Shown piece after piece: positions 1 to 7,673 of a stretch of 36,935 bases of DNA. The DNA lies in the NCBI GenBank assembly GCA_947085825.1, contig CAMTXX010000068.1, forward strand, positions 1 through 36,935, read 5' to 3'. The notes under the pieces are model-generated. The model ran no database searches. It saw only the letters and a list, made by a program, of their open reading frames with translations, and was not told where the DNA came from. Within the stretch, counting starts at the first letter, position 1. Every line of letters starts with the position of its first letter. The stretch comes from JAOUFP01 sp947085825. Its GTDB lineage: Bacteria; Nitrospirota; Thermodesulfovibrionia; Thermodesulfovibrionales; UBA6898. Position numbers and translations under genes: made by a program.

Positions 1-1154
1 ACCGCTGCCGGCAAACAGATGCAATATGACTGGAAAGAGTGGGAGTTGCCTTTAGACGGCAAGAGCGTGAAAATCTATATCCATGAAGTCGTTTTGAGCT
101 ATAGCCGTAAAAAGTATTATGTCAGTTCCCTGTCCGTCAGCGCCGCGGATATCATAAGGGCAATAGCGGCAGCGATAGAGTTTTTTGGAGGGCTGACAGA
201 GGAGTTGGTAATAGACAATCCCAAGCAGATGGTTATCACACATAAGAAGAACGGCATGGTACGGTATAACGATGAGTTCTTAAGATTCTGCGGGATGTAT
301 GGCATACAGCCCAATGCCTGCCGGAATTACCGTGCTCGGACAAAAGGGAAAGCAGAGAGGCCTTTTTATTACTTACAGGAACATCTACTGAGGGGACTTG
401 CGGTAAACGATTTGGTTGAATTTGACGGATTGCTTGAGGAATTCACGGCCAAATATAATGATCCCGAACGCTTTCGGGACACAGCGACCTCAAGGAATCC
501 CCTGATGAAAGGTTTCAAAGAGAAAAGGATGCTCTCAAGACAATCCCATTGGTAGAACCTGCAATGCTTCACAACAAGCCGGTAAGGACAGTAAGCAATG
601 ACGGATATATAAGCTGGGAGGGGGCCTTATACCCTGTAGCAATGGGCTATTGTTTGCAGACGGTAAGAGTAGAAGCTGAATTTGGAAAAACCATCAAAGT
701 CTATAACATGGGCGGAAGTCTGATCGCAGAACATAAGGCACGCTTGTTTAATAAGGGGATACGCCCTGTGCATCCGGAGCATGAAGACAGAAACGAAGCC
801 TATATGAAGAAAAAAGAGTCGCACCGCGCCGAATCGCTCAGAAAGTTTATAGAGACCTTTCAGGAAACCGGACAGACATATGCAGAGGGGCTCAAAACAG
901 CGGTAACCGCCAACCTGTACTGGCATATTGAAGAGATCATGAAATACACCATGCTTTACAGTATTACAGATGTGTCATCGGTATTGGCCGAGTGCATGGA
1001 GATCGGCGCCTACCATAAAAACAGCGTTAGGAGGCTTCTTGAGTGCAGAGGGCATCAGGATCGTTCTCTGGAGATTCTCAATGAACTACATATTCCCCCA
1101 TCTGTGGACATAAGGAGACCGCTTTCCGCTTACAAGGTGGAGGTGACGTCATGA
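1..1154 (+). pseudogene. istA: IS21 transposase IstA, 5' partial and frameshifted
   Basis: IstA is the DDE transposase of IS21 elements. Frame 1 is open from base 1 (AGKQMQYDWKE) and carries an rve-type catalytic core: Asp in QYDWKE, Asp in LVIDNPKQ and Glu in KGKAERPF. Frame 1 stops at 555. The C-terminal half continues in frame 3 to 1154, ending just as istB starts. Around the CCCC run at 499-502 the expected NPDERF is recovered only by switching frame, so there is a +2 or -1 slip there. The three catalytic residues lie before the slip. The protein is either inactivated or the run is a sequencing error. The N-terminal helix-turn-helix part lies upstream of the window. Confidence 0.85.
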
Positions 1155-1900
1155 GTGAGCTTTACAGACAGATAGAGGGACATATGAGAGCTTTAAAACT
1201 CAAGGGAATGATTCCGGCGTACAGGGATTTGTCTGAACGGGCGACTGCGGGCAATCTTCAATATGAGGAATACCTTGCCCTGCTTTTGGAAGAAGAGGTC
1301 AAAAGAAAGACGGACAGCTCAGTAAAGGCAAAGATCGCTAAAAGCCGCTTGCCGTATCTGAAAACGCTGGAGGAGTTTGACTTCTCCTGTCAACCGGGAT
1401 TAAAAGAAAAGGAGGTGATAAGACTAAGCAGCCTGGACTTTATAGAACAAAAAGGCAATGTGTTATTCCTTGGCCCTCCCGGCGTTGGCAAGACACATCT
1501 TTCGGTGGGCCTTGCAATGAAGGCGTGTATTGCACGGTACAGGGTCCTTTTTGCGACAGCGCAGCAGCTTATAGAAGACCTGATACTCTCAAAAAAGGAC
1601 GGAAGCCTTGTGGAAAAACTAATGGCATACTCAAGACTCCATCTGTTGATAATAGATGAGCTTGGCTATATGCCGATAACAAGGGAACAGGCAAACCTTC
1701 TGTTTCAGCTTATCTCGATGAGATATGAAAAAGGCTCCATTATCCTTACAAGCAATTACAACTTCGATGAATGGGGTAAGGTGTTTGATGATAACGTGGT
1801 TGCATCCGCCATTATAGACAGACTGGTGCATCATGCGAGTATCTTCTATATCACCGGCAGCAGCTACAGATTGAAAAATAAGCTCAAGAAGGTTAACTAA
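1151..1900 (+). CDS. istB: IS21 transposition helper ATPase IstB
   Basis: A 249-residue AAA+ ATPase, the usual length for IstB, which assembles on DNA and activates IstA for target capture. A Walker A motif is visible as GPPGVGKTHL at about residues 108-117 and a Walker B as LLIIDELGYM at about 165-174. An N-terminal helical part (RALKLKGMIPAYRDL) is typical of IstB. The start overlaps the istA stop by four bases (ATGA), indicating translational coupling. The reading frame is intact although istA is shifted, so istB alone could still be made. Confidence 0.95.
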   Translation: MSELYRQIEGHMRALKLKGMIPAYRDLSERATAGNLQYEEYLALLLEEEVKRKTDSSVKAKIAKSRLPYLKTLEEFDFSCQPGLKEKEVIRLSSLDFIEQKGNVLFLGPPGVGKTHLSVGLAMKACIARYRVLFATAQQLIEDLILSKKDGSLVEKLMAYSRLHLLIIDELGYMPITREQANLLFQLISMRYEKGSIILTSNYNFDEWGKVFDDNVVASAIIDRLVHHASIFYITGSSYRLKNKLKKVN

Positions 1901-1955
1901 AAAAGGGGGTCATTTCTATTTGCGGAAAAGGGGTCAAATGTGTTGACGATCTACA
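1901..1955 (+). repeat. IS21 right-end terminal repeats
   Basis: The short non-coding stretch after istB contains two related motifs, GGGGGTCATTTCT and GGGGTCAAATGTG, followed by TTGACGATCTACA. Repeated motifs in an IS21 end are IstA binding sites in characterised family members. The final CTACA overlaps the stop codon of the neighbouring minus-strand transposase. Confidence 0.6.
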
Positions 1956-3477
1956 CCTTGGCAAAGAGATGGTACAACGTATCCGCAATCAGGGTCCAAA
2001 GTAAATCGAAATGGATGCGAACCATGATGGGAGAAGACAACGCGTTCGCATTGAAGAAATTCACAATGTCGGCGAGCTTATTCTCGATATGCCATCTTTT
2101 CGCATAGATGATCAACAAGGCCAAGCTCTTTATCTCTTCGTTGTTGCTGATGATGAACGTCGGCTCGGCCCGGCCGTGGTCTTTTACGATCAACTGCCTG
2201 AAAGGCTTTTGTCCCTCAATCAGCGTTACCGTGCTTTCATGAACCGTGACGTGTTTGTACTTTCTTTTCGGGATCGGCAGATAGACCTTCCGCCAGTCCT
2301 TATCGGGAATTTTCAGGGCTTCTTCGATAAGCTTCTTGCTTCGCGTCCGTAGCGTAACGAACTTGATATTTGCCGCAGCCAGTTCACCGAGTATTTCATA
2401 CTTGGTCAGTTTCGAGTCAAAGACCAGGGTTTCCTCCACTACTCCCTTGATTCCAATCCAGTAATCGACGAACCGCTTGATTTCCTCCGATGACTCGGAA
2501 CGCTTGATGTCCGCGCGGGTGTACAAGAGCGAATCGCTTTCACCGTCTTGAGCAAAAAAACAATTGGCTCCCTTTAGCGTTTTACCCCGAGTGCCGCACC
2601 ACACCCTTTCCATTTCCGACTCTTCTCCAAAGTGTGGGATTGAGTGGAAATCCAGGTTAATGGTCTTGCCGTGATATAACTCAGGATAACCGCTCCGCAT
2701 ACGACCGATGATTTTTTGTTGAAAACCGAAAACCGCGGATGCTTCCGTTCGGCAGGAATAGGAACACATATAAGTGGGTTTCGGCAAGGCATTCAAACCC
2801 GCGAAAAGTCCAAATCCGATATCCGTATCATACTGTTTGATATGGCTAAGTCGTTCATTGCCGATCAATTTCAGCGTCAGAAAGGACAACGTCGCCTGAA
2901 CCTTTCCGATGTCGCTGGACTCCGGCAGGGCGCACTGCTGAACGATGTCGATGATTCCGCTCTCGATGATATAGGGAAGAAAGAAAAAAATGCCGGCCAC
3001 CTGACAATCACACCGAAAGGGTTCCGTGAGGTTTTCGGGGAGATTTTCAGAACGCTGCGGGATAATCGTCCCCATTTTGCTGATACCCCGCTCTTTATCG
3101 GTCCTGCGGCGGAGCTTGGGAAACCCCGCGTCCATGAGCACTCTCTCCACGGTCCTTACTCCGATTAATATGTTCGACCGGCTCAGCGCCTCCGCGATCT
3201 CCCGTGAATTCAGCATCTTCTGACGACGCAACTGAATGATCAATTTCACGGTCTCTGGCGAGATGCGCCGCGTTATTGGTCCCTTCTTCACCGAAGGGAA
3301 GAGCTGAAACCTGCCTTTGGTTAGTTGATGTATTAATGTTCGCAGAGTCTGTGGAGTATAGCCGAATTTCCTGGCAATATCCTTAATAGCGCCTTCATCA
3401 AACGCCACTGCACGGAGGGCTTCGTATTGCTTCTGCCGCGGGGTGATATTTTTGGTGAAGAAATCGATTAGTTTCAT
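1951..3477 (-). CDS. DDE transposase, C-terminally truncated by the IS21 insertion
   Basis: A 508-residue protein with two N-terminal helix-turn-helix-like parts (residues 20-55 and about 95-120, NSREIAEALSRSNILIGVRT) followed by an RNase-H-like transposase domain. Candidate catalytic residues are Asp in INLDFHSIPHF, Asp in LVFDSKLTKYE and Glu in YAKRWHIENKLADI. The last resembles the Y-x2-RW-x-IE signature of IS4-like transposases. The protein ends abruptly after LYHLFAKV, and its TAG stop lies in what looks like the IS21 terminus. Related proteins, as I recall them, extend further, so the C-terminus is probably lost. Family assignment is from motifs only. No ribosome binding site is obvious before the ATG. 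Confidence 0.8.
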   Translation of the reverse strand: MKLIDFFTKNITPRQKQYEALRAVAFDEGAIKDIARKFGYTPQTLRTLIHQLTKGRFQLFPSVKKGPITRRISPETVKLIIQLRRQKMLNSREIAEALSRSNILIGVRTVERVLMDAGFPKLRRRTDKERGISKMGTIIPQRSENLPENLTEPFRCDCQVAGIFFFLPYIIESGIIDIVQQCALPESSDIGKVQATLSFLTLKLIGNERLSHIKQYDTDIGFGLFAGLNALPKPTYMCSYSCRTEASAVFGFQQKIIGRMRSGYPELYHGKTINLDFHSIPHFGEESEMERVWCGTRGKTLKGANCFFAQDGESDSLLYTRADIKRSESSEEIKRFVDYWIGIKGVVEETLVFDSKLTKYEILGELAAANIKFVTLRTRSKKLIEEALKIPDKDWRKVYLPIPKRKYKHVTVHESTVTLIEGQKPFRQLIVKDHGRAEPTFIISNNEEIKSLALLIIYAKRWHIENKLADIVNFFNANALSSPIMVRIHFDLLWTLIADTLYHLFAKV

Positions 3478-3863
3478 AGTTTTATTATGACGCTTATATT
3501 GCTGTGAATAATACAGTAAGATTGAGTAAAAAGCAAGTGGAAAATGCTGAAATTAAGTAAAATAGTGAATTATTACGGGTATGTGATGTGAGTGCAGAGG
3601 TTATCGTGACAACTTATGAGCGCAATTGGTTCATATTAAGCGTCATATTTGTTCTATAATAGTTGGCGCTGAGTAGCGGGAATATACAGTAATATATGGC
3701 GATTATTGATGGGTTTGAGATTGGAGGTCAACAAAAAATATGACGCTTAAGCCTCTGTGAAAATCGGTGTTTAATACGGTACTCTCAAGAAGTATTATTA
3801 ACTGCAAAATATCTCTGTTAGAGAAAGAACAACACAGACTTGGATGGGACAGTTAAAACAATA
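3478..3863. other. AT-rich intergenic region with three ATGACGCTTA motifs
   Basis: No gene is seen here. The decamer ATGACGCTTA occurs at 3487-3496, inverted at 3637-3646 and direct again at 3740-3749. The inverted copy lies just upstream of TATAAT (3655-3660), with TTCATA (3630-3635) 19 bases before that, so it may sit in a promoter spacer. The copies may be the transposase's own end or operator sites, or an unrelated regulator's sites. The outer border of the minus-strand transposon was not located. Confidence 0.4.
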
Positions 3864-4244
3864 ATGAAGTCACAGGGCATTCACAACAGCCCGCCTGACG
3901 GCGTACATTACCTGCTTGAGTTCTTCGGCTGCGAGAAAGAACAGTTGGATTCTCTTTCTTTCATGAGAAAGCTTCTTTCAAAGGCAATTGCCGATTCCGG
4001 CATTACCGTGCTGAATAAGCATTTCTACAAGTTCTCGCCCCACGGCATCACCGGCTATCTGCTTCTTTCAGCCTCACATATCTCGATCCACACCTGGCCG
4101 GAACACGGCTATGCTGCCTGCGACGTTTTCAGCTGCGGCGGGGAGTATGAAACAAGGGAGATCGTGAAACATATCAAGTCGCAACTCCGGCATGAAAAGA
4201 TAAAGACAAGAAAACTCAAAAGGGGGTTCAGGGTAGTGCCCTGA
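3864..4244 (+). CDS. speD: S-adenosylmethionine decarboxylase proenzyme
   Basis: SpeD decarboxylates AdoMet to the aminopropyl donor for spermidine synthesis. It is made as a proenzyme that cleaves itself to form a pyruvoyl cofactor. The motif SASHISIHTWPEHGYAACD (about residues 69-87) contains the cleavage serine (Ser71 from this start), the following His-Thr-Trp-Pro-Glu and, in DVFSCGG, the conserved cysteine. The 126-residue length fits the short prokaryotic class. The residue before the serine is Ala; in the Thermotoga enzyme I recall Glu there. I chose ATG 3864 because MKSQG aligns with typical starts; a TTG 24 bases upstream is possible. No speE is adjacent. The next gene begins 8 bases downstream. 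Confidence 0.93.
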   Translation: MKSQGIHNSPPDGVHYLLEFFGCEKEQLDSLSFMRKLLSKAIADSGITVLNKHFYKFSPHGITGYLLLSASHISIHTWPEHGYAACDVFSCGGEYETREIVKHIKSQLRHEKIKTRKLKRGFRVVP

Positions 4245-4252
4245 TTTGCTGA

Positions 4253-4807
4253 ATGAAAAAACCATCTTTAAAAAATGGAAGCATAGATGCCTGCAGAATG
4301 TGTTCCGGGTCTGACTGCTGCCATGTGGTCAAGGAAGATGGCATGATAGAGCCACCTTTCTTGACCACATATGACCTTATGCAAATTAGCAGCGCAACCG
4401 GCCTTAATATTGAGGCATTTTCCGAAAAAAGAAAAAATTCTCACACTGGCAACAATATTCTCATACTGAAAATCCATCCCGATGGCCATGGCTGTATTTT
4501 TTTTGATAGGAATGACATGAGATGCGGCATTTATAAATCAAGACCTATAGACTGTAGACTTTGGCCGTTGGACATAAGGAAGTTTGCGACAAATGTGAAA
4601 TCTGATCCGGCTGACTATCACATAGTGTTATATAAATTCCCGGAATGCAACTTGCCCGAAAAAGAACTGTCTCTACTCATAAAATACGCCGAACAAGCAG
4701 TTAAAAAAATTGGCGAGGAGTTACTGGATTTTGCGACATATTCTCCAAAAACGATGGAGACATTCGGGTTTGAGAGAATAAAATTACTGCGCTTTGATAG
4801 CCCATGA
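4253..4807 (+). CDS. YkgJ-family cysteine-cluster protein
   Basis: A 184-residue soluble protein of the YkgJ/UPF0153 family, a presumed zinc or iron-sulfur binding group of unknown function. Visible cysteine clusters are CRMCSGSDCC at the N-terminus and C-x10-C-x8-C in the middle (CIFFDRNDMRC followed by RPIDCRLWP), the RPxxCRxWP pattern being characteristic. It starts 8 bases after speD and overlaps the next gene by four bases (ATGA), so the three genes look co-transcribed. The link with polyamine synthesis is positional only. Confidence 0.8.
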   Translation: MKKPSLKNGSIDACRMCSGSDCCHVVKEDGMIEPPFLTTYDLMQISSATGLNIEAFSEKRKNSHTGNNILILKIHPDGHGCIFFDRNDMRCGIYKSRPIDCRLWPLDIRKFATNVKSDPADYHIVLYKFPECNLPEKELSLLIKYAEQAVKKIGEELLDFATYSPKTMETFGFERIKLLRFDSP

Positions 4808-5349
4808 AAGAAAAGACTTTAAAAGAAGAAATCACGGAATTAAAACCGTGTTCACTCAGAGAAAATCTACCAGTATTCTGCATCGGTGTTCTGACCCAGT
4901 CGCTACTTATCTACGGCTTTGATTATGTTCTTTATCCAGCCGTGATCTGGAAGATGGGACCAGTAAACGGCGGGATAGTTATGGTATTTCTGACTTTTGT
5001 GGATTCTTATCTGCTTTTACGCTTATACGACTGGTCAAAGCGGGACTGGCTGGGAATAGAGGCAATAAAGGAGGCGAAGAAATATAAGGGGACGATAAAA
5101 GCTGTAAGACTCATATCGTGGGCATTGAAAAAAAGTGACCCGTTTGCAGTAGTCATTCTTTCGTTTATCGTAGACCCATTTATCGTAGTCTTATATATGA
5201 GGCATGAAAACTACCGATACAACGGCCTTGCGAAAAGAGACTGGATAATATTCTTTACGAGTCTCGCAATCGGCAGTATCTATTGGACGCTTGTCTGCTA
5301 CATGGGCATTTCGCTTGTCGAATGGGCGTGGAAGGCTGTGGCGGGGTGA
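4804..5349 (+). CDS. Small integral membrane protein of unknown function
   Basis: I do not recognise a family. The 181-residue protein has hydrophobic stretches at about residues 20-45, 55-75, 115-132 and 150-175, suggesting four membrane segments, with charged loops between (RLYDWSKRDWLG, NYRYNGLAKRDW). It is probably an inner-membrane protein. It overlaps the YkgJ gene by four bases. Its last 50 residues recur as decayed fragments at three places downstream (6742-6789, 7474-7632, 8275-8396), so this is the intact source or a paralogue of a repeatedly duplicated gene. The repeated tail motif is MGISLVEWAWKAV. Confidence 0.7.
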   Translation: MKEKTLKEEITELKPCSLRENLPVFCIGVLTQSLLIYGFDYVLYPAVIWKMGPVNGGIVMVFLTFVDSYLLLRLYDWSKRDWLGIEAIKEAKKYKGTIKAVRLISWALKKSDPFAVVILSFIVDPFIVVLYMRHENYRYNGLAKRDWIIFFTSLAIGSIYWTLVCYMGISLVEWAWKAVAG

Positions 5350-5356
5350 ACAGAAG

Positions 5357-5757
5357 ATGAAGACAACAATAACAGTTCTTGGGTTGATAGTCTGCCTATT
5401 AGCTGTTTGCGTGAGCGGCGTTGCAGATGAGGACGCACAGACTGACAAGAAATTCGGACTGACCGGATATCTCACCATGGATACTTACAGCAGTTATGTG
5501 GATAAGGTTTCAGGTGAAACACTGCACAATGGCCCTGTAATCTATCCGCACCTGAGAGCCCTTGGGCGCATATCTGTTCATCGGAATATACAACAACAAG
5601 GCTGACACTTTCTGCCCTCTTCAAACTCGGATATCTGGAGCTTACCCCTGAGATCAATTTCCAGAAGCGACTTGGCTATTCTTCCGAAAACGGTGGGATT
5701 GCAAAAGACAGAATCTACGACGGACTCAAGGTTGCTCTACCGTTCAATGCTTTGTGA
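5357..5757 (+). pseudogene. Remnant of an outer-membrane porin-like gene with internal deletion
   Basis: The ORF starts at 5357 with a clear signal peptide (ITVLGLIVCLLAVCVSGVADE) and a beta-barrel-like beginning (LTGYLTMDTYSSYVDKV, NGPVIYPHLRA), then runs into a stop at 5605. From 5602 another frame encodes the C-terminus of such a protein (LTLSALFKLGYLELTPEI, ending VALPFNAL) to 5757. N- and C-terminal parts are thus joined with most of the barrel missing. The pattern recalls the TorF / Gcw_chp putative porin group, but that is tentative. It follows the membrane protein gene by 7 bases. A second C-terminal copy occurs at 6583-6738. Confidence 0.6.
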
Positions 5758-5796
5758 TCAATATGCGCGGGAAAAATAACAGACCGCTTTAACTTT

Positions 5797-5836
5797 ATGG
5801 CATTGTAAATTGCCATTTGGCATGTTAAAATGCCAA
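5797..5836. promoter_or_regulatory. Double palindromic operator before the AbrB/PIN module
   Basis: Two abutting 20-base imperfect palindromes, ATGGCATTGTAAATTGCCAT (5797-5816) and TTGGCATGTTAAAATGCCAA (5817-5836), each built from TGGCA/TGCCA half-sites, end 16 bases before the antitoxin ATG. A good ribosome binding site (TGGAGG) follows at 5841. Such arrangements are the usual autoregulatory operators bound by antitoxin or toxin-antitoxin complexes. Binding is inferred from position and symmetry. Confidence 0.65.
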
Positions 5837-5852
5837 TAAATGGAGGTTTCCC

Positions 5853-6113
5853 ATGAGAACAACTATTGACAGATTCGGCAGGGTGGTGGTGCCAAAGGAA
5901 TTGAGGGATAGATTTGGTTTTCAGCCCGGCACTGAAATAGAAATCGCCGAGCATGACAGCGAAATCGTGCTAAAGCAGGCTGACCAGGCGACTCCATTGC
6001 AGGATGAAGACGGGGTGCTGATCTTTGCAGGAAAGGCAATTGGGGACATCTCCGGCAGTATTCGCATGCAACGGGAGAAACGTTTACAGAAATTGTCATC
6101 AGGTTTAATCTGA
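5853..6113 (+). CDS. vapB: AbrB/MazE-fold antitoxin of a VapBC-type module
   Basis: An 86-residue protein whose N-terminus (MRTTIDRFGRVVVPKELRDR, then FGFQPGTEIEI) is a textbook swapped-hairpin AbrB DNA-binding fold. The C-terminal 35 residues would wrap the toxin. It is preceded by TGGAGG and by a double palindrome at 5797-5836, so it probably represses its own operon. Its stop codon TGA overlaps the ATG of the PIN toxin by one base. Confidence 0.9.
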   Translation: MRTTIDRFGRVVVPKELRDRFGFQPGTEIEIAEHDSEIVLKQADQATPLQDEDGVLIFAGKAIGDISGSIRMQREKRLQKLSSGLI

Positions 6114-6547
6114 TGACAATACTGTTTGACACAAGCGTCATTGTTGCTGCGCTTGTCAAGGCGCATCCAGTGCATGAGAGGGCTGTTTCGTGGCTGAAAC
6201 GGGCCAAAACCGGTGAAGTGATTATGACTATCTCCTCTCATACCCTTGCAGAACTTTATGCTGTCTTGACAACTCTGCCTGTGAGTCCCCGTATATCTCC
6301 GGATATGGCTTGGCGGCTTATTAATGAGAATATAGAAAAGACTGCCACAGTTGTGCCGTTGGACACTGAGGATTATATCGAGACCTTACGCCAATTGAAA
6401 GCTGGTGGGTTTTCGGGTGGCATAGTTTATGATGCGCTTATTTTCAAAGCGGCTTTAAAATCAGGAGCTGACTCCTTATTGACACTGAATGCCGCTGACT
6501 TTACGCGATTTAGATTTGGAGAAGCGCCAAAGATCATCGAGCCGTAG
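6113..6547 (+). CDS. vapC: PIN-domain ribonuclease toxin (VapC-type)
   Basis: A 144-residue PIN-domain protein, predicted Mg-dependent endoribonuclease acting on RNA (tRNA in characterised VapCs). Acidic active-site candidates are Asp6 in LFDTSV, Glu in HTLAELYAV and Asp in IVYDALIF, with a fourth near TLNAADFTRF. It is coupled to the AbrB-type antitoxin by a one-base overlap. The pair lies between two copies of the same porin 3' end (5602-5757 and 6583-6738), suggesting insertion into, or duplication with, that gene. Confidence 0.9.
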   Translation: MTILFDTSVIVAALVKAHPVHERAVSWLKRAKTGEVIMTISSHTLAELYAVLTTLPVSPRISPDMAWRLINENIEKTATVVPLDTEDYIETLRQLKAGGFSGGIVYDALIFKAALKSGADSLLTLNAADFTRFRFGEAPKIIEP

Positions 6548-6582
6548 AAAGGTACCGGCCCGAAAAGATCAGCTCTGTAAGA

Positions 6583-6738
6583 CTGACACTTTCTTCGCTC
6601 TTTAAATTCGGATATCTTGAGCTTACCCCTGAACTCAATTTCCAAAAACGCCTCGGTTATTCTTACGAAAACGGCGGGCTAACAAAAGACAGAATCTACG
6701 GCTGGCTCAAGGTTGCTCTGCCGTTTGATATTTTATGA
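6583..6738 (+). pseudogene. Second copy of the porin-like C-terminal fragment
   Basis: Fifty-one codons plus TGA that parallel 5602-5757 codon for codon (LTLSSLFKFGYLELTPEL, KRLGYSYENGG, ending VALPFDIL). There is no start or signal peptide. It is followed three bases later by a fragment of the membrane protein gene, so porin and membrane protein ends are adjacent here in the reverse order of the intact locus. That order fits an ancestral tandem array of the two genes. Confidence 0.65.
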
Positions 6739-6741
6739 GCA

Positions 6742-6789
6742 ATGGGCATTTCGCTGGTTGAATGGGGATGGAAGGCGGTTAGGGGCTAA
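6742..6789 (+). pseudogene. Fragment of the membrane protein gene, copy R2
   Basis: Fifteen codons plus stop reading MGISLVEWGWKAVRG, nearly the last 15 residues of the 4804-5349 protein (MGISLVEWAWKAVAG at 5302-5349). The rest of the gene is absent. It lies immediately before the HigBA module. Confidence 0.7.
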
Positions 6790-6832
6790 ATACCACGCTT
6801 GTCAAAAATGGAATCAGCGCTATTAAAATATT

Positions 6833-6844
6833 AACAAATTTGTT
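6833..6844. promoter_or_regulatory. Perfect palindrome upstream of the HigBA module
   Basis: AACAAATTTGTT is a perfect 12-base palindrome 10 bases before the HigB start, in an AT-rich stretch containing TATTAAAAT and TATATT. TTGTCA at 6799-6804 could serve as a -35 element. The position suits an operator for the HTH antitoxin. It may be partly chance in AT-rich DNA. Confidence 0.4.
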
Positions 6845-6854
6845 ATATTAAATT

Positions 6855-7184
6855 ATGTGGACGGTTCTTTATGATGAACGACTTGAAGAATGGATGCTCT
6901 TTATCCCCGCAGATGTCAAAGCCCGAATTCTAAGAATTGTTGATATGCTTACAACACAAGGGCCGCAACATGTAAAAGAGCCGTATGTAAAGCATATTGA
7001 AGGACATAGAAAATTGTTTGAAATTCGGGCAAAAGGGAAAGACGGAATAGCAAGGGTATTTTATTGCACCATTTCCGGTCAGCAAATTATTCTGTTGCAT
7101 GGATTTATTAAAAAGAGCAATAAAACACCAAGAAGAGAAATTGATATTGCGGTCAAGAGAATGCAGGAGGTATTACATGGCTAA
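6855..7184 (+). CDS. higB: RelE/HigB-like toxin (Gp49-like family)
   Basis: A 109-residue basic protein of the phage-derived Gp49-like/HigB group, ribosome-dependent mRNA interferases in characterised members. Recognisable parts are the HIEGHRKLFEIRAKGKDGIARVFY segment (about residues 48-71) and ILLHGFIKKSNKTPRREID (about 79-97), the usual RelE-fold strand and basic helix. It precedes its antitoxin and overlaps it by 8 bases, the toxin-first order typical of higBA. Confidence 0.9.
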   Translation: MWTVLYDERLEEWMLFIPADVKARILRIVDMLTTQGPQHVKEPYVKHIEGHRKLFEIRAKGKDGIARVFYCTISGQQIILLHGFIKKSNKTPRREIDIAVKRMQEVLHG

Positions 7185-7473
7185 GTTAAAAGACTTCAAA
7201 AAAGTAAAAGCTGAGTGGCTGAAAGACCCTGCTGTCAAAAAGGAATATCAGGATTTGAAAGCTGAATTTCAAATGGCAGAAGAGCTTATAAAAGCAAGGG
7301 TCAAGTCAAAGATGACGCAGGCAGAACTTGCAGAAAAAATTGGCACAAAAGCCAGCGCTATATCAAGGTTAGAATCTCCGTATTACGGTAAGGCATCAAT
7401 CTCCATGATTAAGAAAGTCGCGCAGGCGTTAGGTTGTGATTTGCAGATTAAACTTGTGCCGAAAGCACATTAA
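7177..7473 (+). CDS. higA: HigA-type XRE-family HTH antitoxin
   Basis: A 98-residue protein with an XRE helix-turn-helix at about residues 47-90 (MTQAELAEKIGTKASAISRL) and a conserved C-terminal LGCDLQIKL. I start at ATG 7177, not the upstream in-frame codon at 7099, because GCAGGAGG lies 6-10 bases before it and the preceding residues overlap the toxin without HigA character. It likely neutralises HigB and represses the operon. Confidence 0.9.
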   Translation: MAKLKDFKKVKAEWLKDPAVKKEYQDLKAEFQMAEELIKARVKSKMTQAELAEKIGTKASAISRLESPYYGKASISMIKKVAQALGCDLQIKLVPKAH

Positions 7474-7632
7474 CCACTACTTACCTCCGCCACGGCAAAT
7501 TCAATGCCATGAACAAAAGGGACTGGACAATCTTCATGTCAAGCCTTATCCTCAGCAACGTCTAATTGGACATTGGCTGTCTACATGGGTATTTCGCTGA
7601 TTGAGTGGACGTTGAAGGCGGTGACGAGTTAA
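7474..7632 (+). pseudogene. Fragment of the membrane protein gene, copy R3
   Basis: Decayed copy of the last about 50 codons of the 4804-5349 gene: NAMNKRDWTIFMSSL then, after a frameshift, YMGISLIEWTLKAVTS and TAA. An extra A (TATTGG became TAATTGG at 7563-7567) creates a stop. Bases 7491-7579 match 8281-8369 at 86 of 89 positions, including the extra A. Confidence 0.75.
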
Positions 7633-7673
7633 TGTTTTTTCTCATTAGCGCTCATTTCTGATATAATTAATTC

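Larger units (their letters stand above)
1..1955 (+). mobile_element. IS21-family insertion sequence, left end outside window
   Basis: The istA-istB gene pair with a 4-base ATGA overlap is the hallmark of IS21-family elements. Downstream of istB lie two GGGGTCA-type motifs, near 1905 and 1930, like the multiple terminal repeats of this family. The element probably ends at the CA of CTACA (1951-1955), because the reverse complement then begins TGTAGATCGTCAACAC, matching the 5'-TG terminal rule. The left end and target duplication lie outside the window. The exact right border is inferred, not proven. Confidence 0.8.

Noticed and set aside
2011..3223. Open frames on the plus strand within the transposase (for example 2011-2352 and 2716-3168)
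   Set aside because: They are antisense to a well-supported transposase gene, have no recognisable motifs and no ribosome binding sites.
7099..7176. HigA beginning at 7099
   Set aside because: The extra 26 residues overlap HigB out of frame; ATG 7177 has GGAGG at correct spacing and a normal HigA start.
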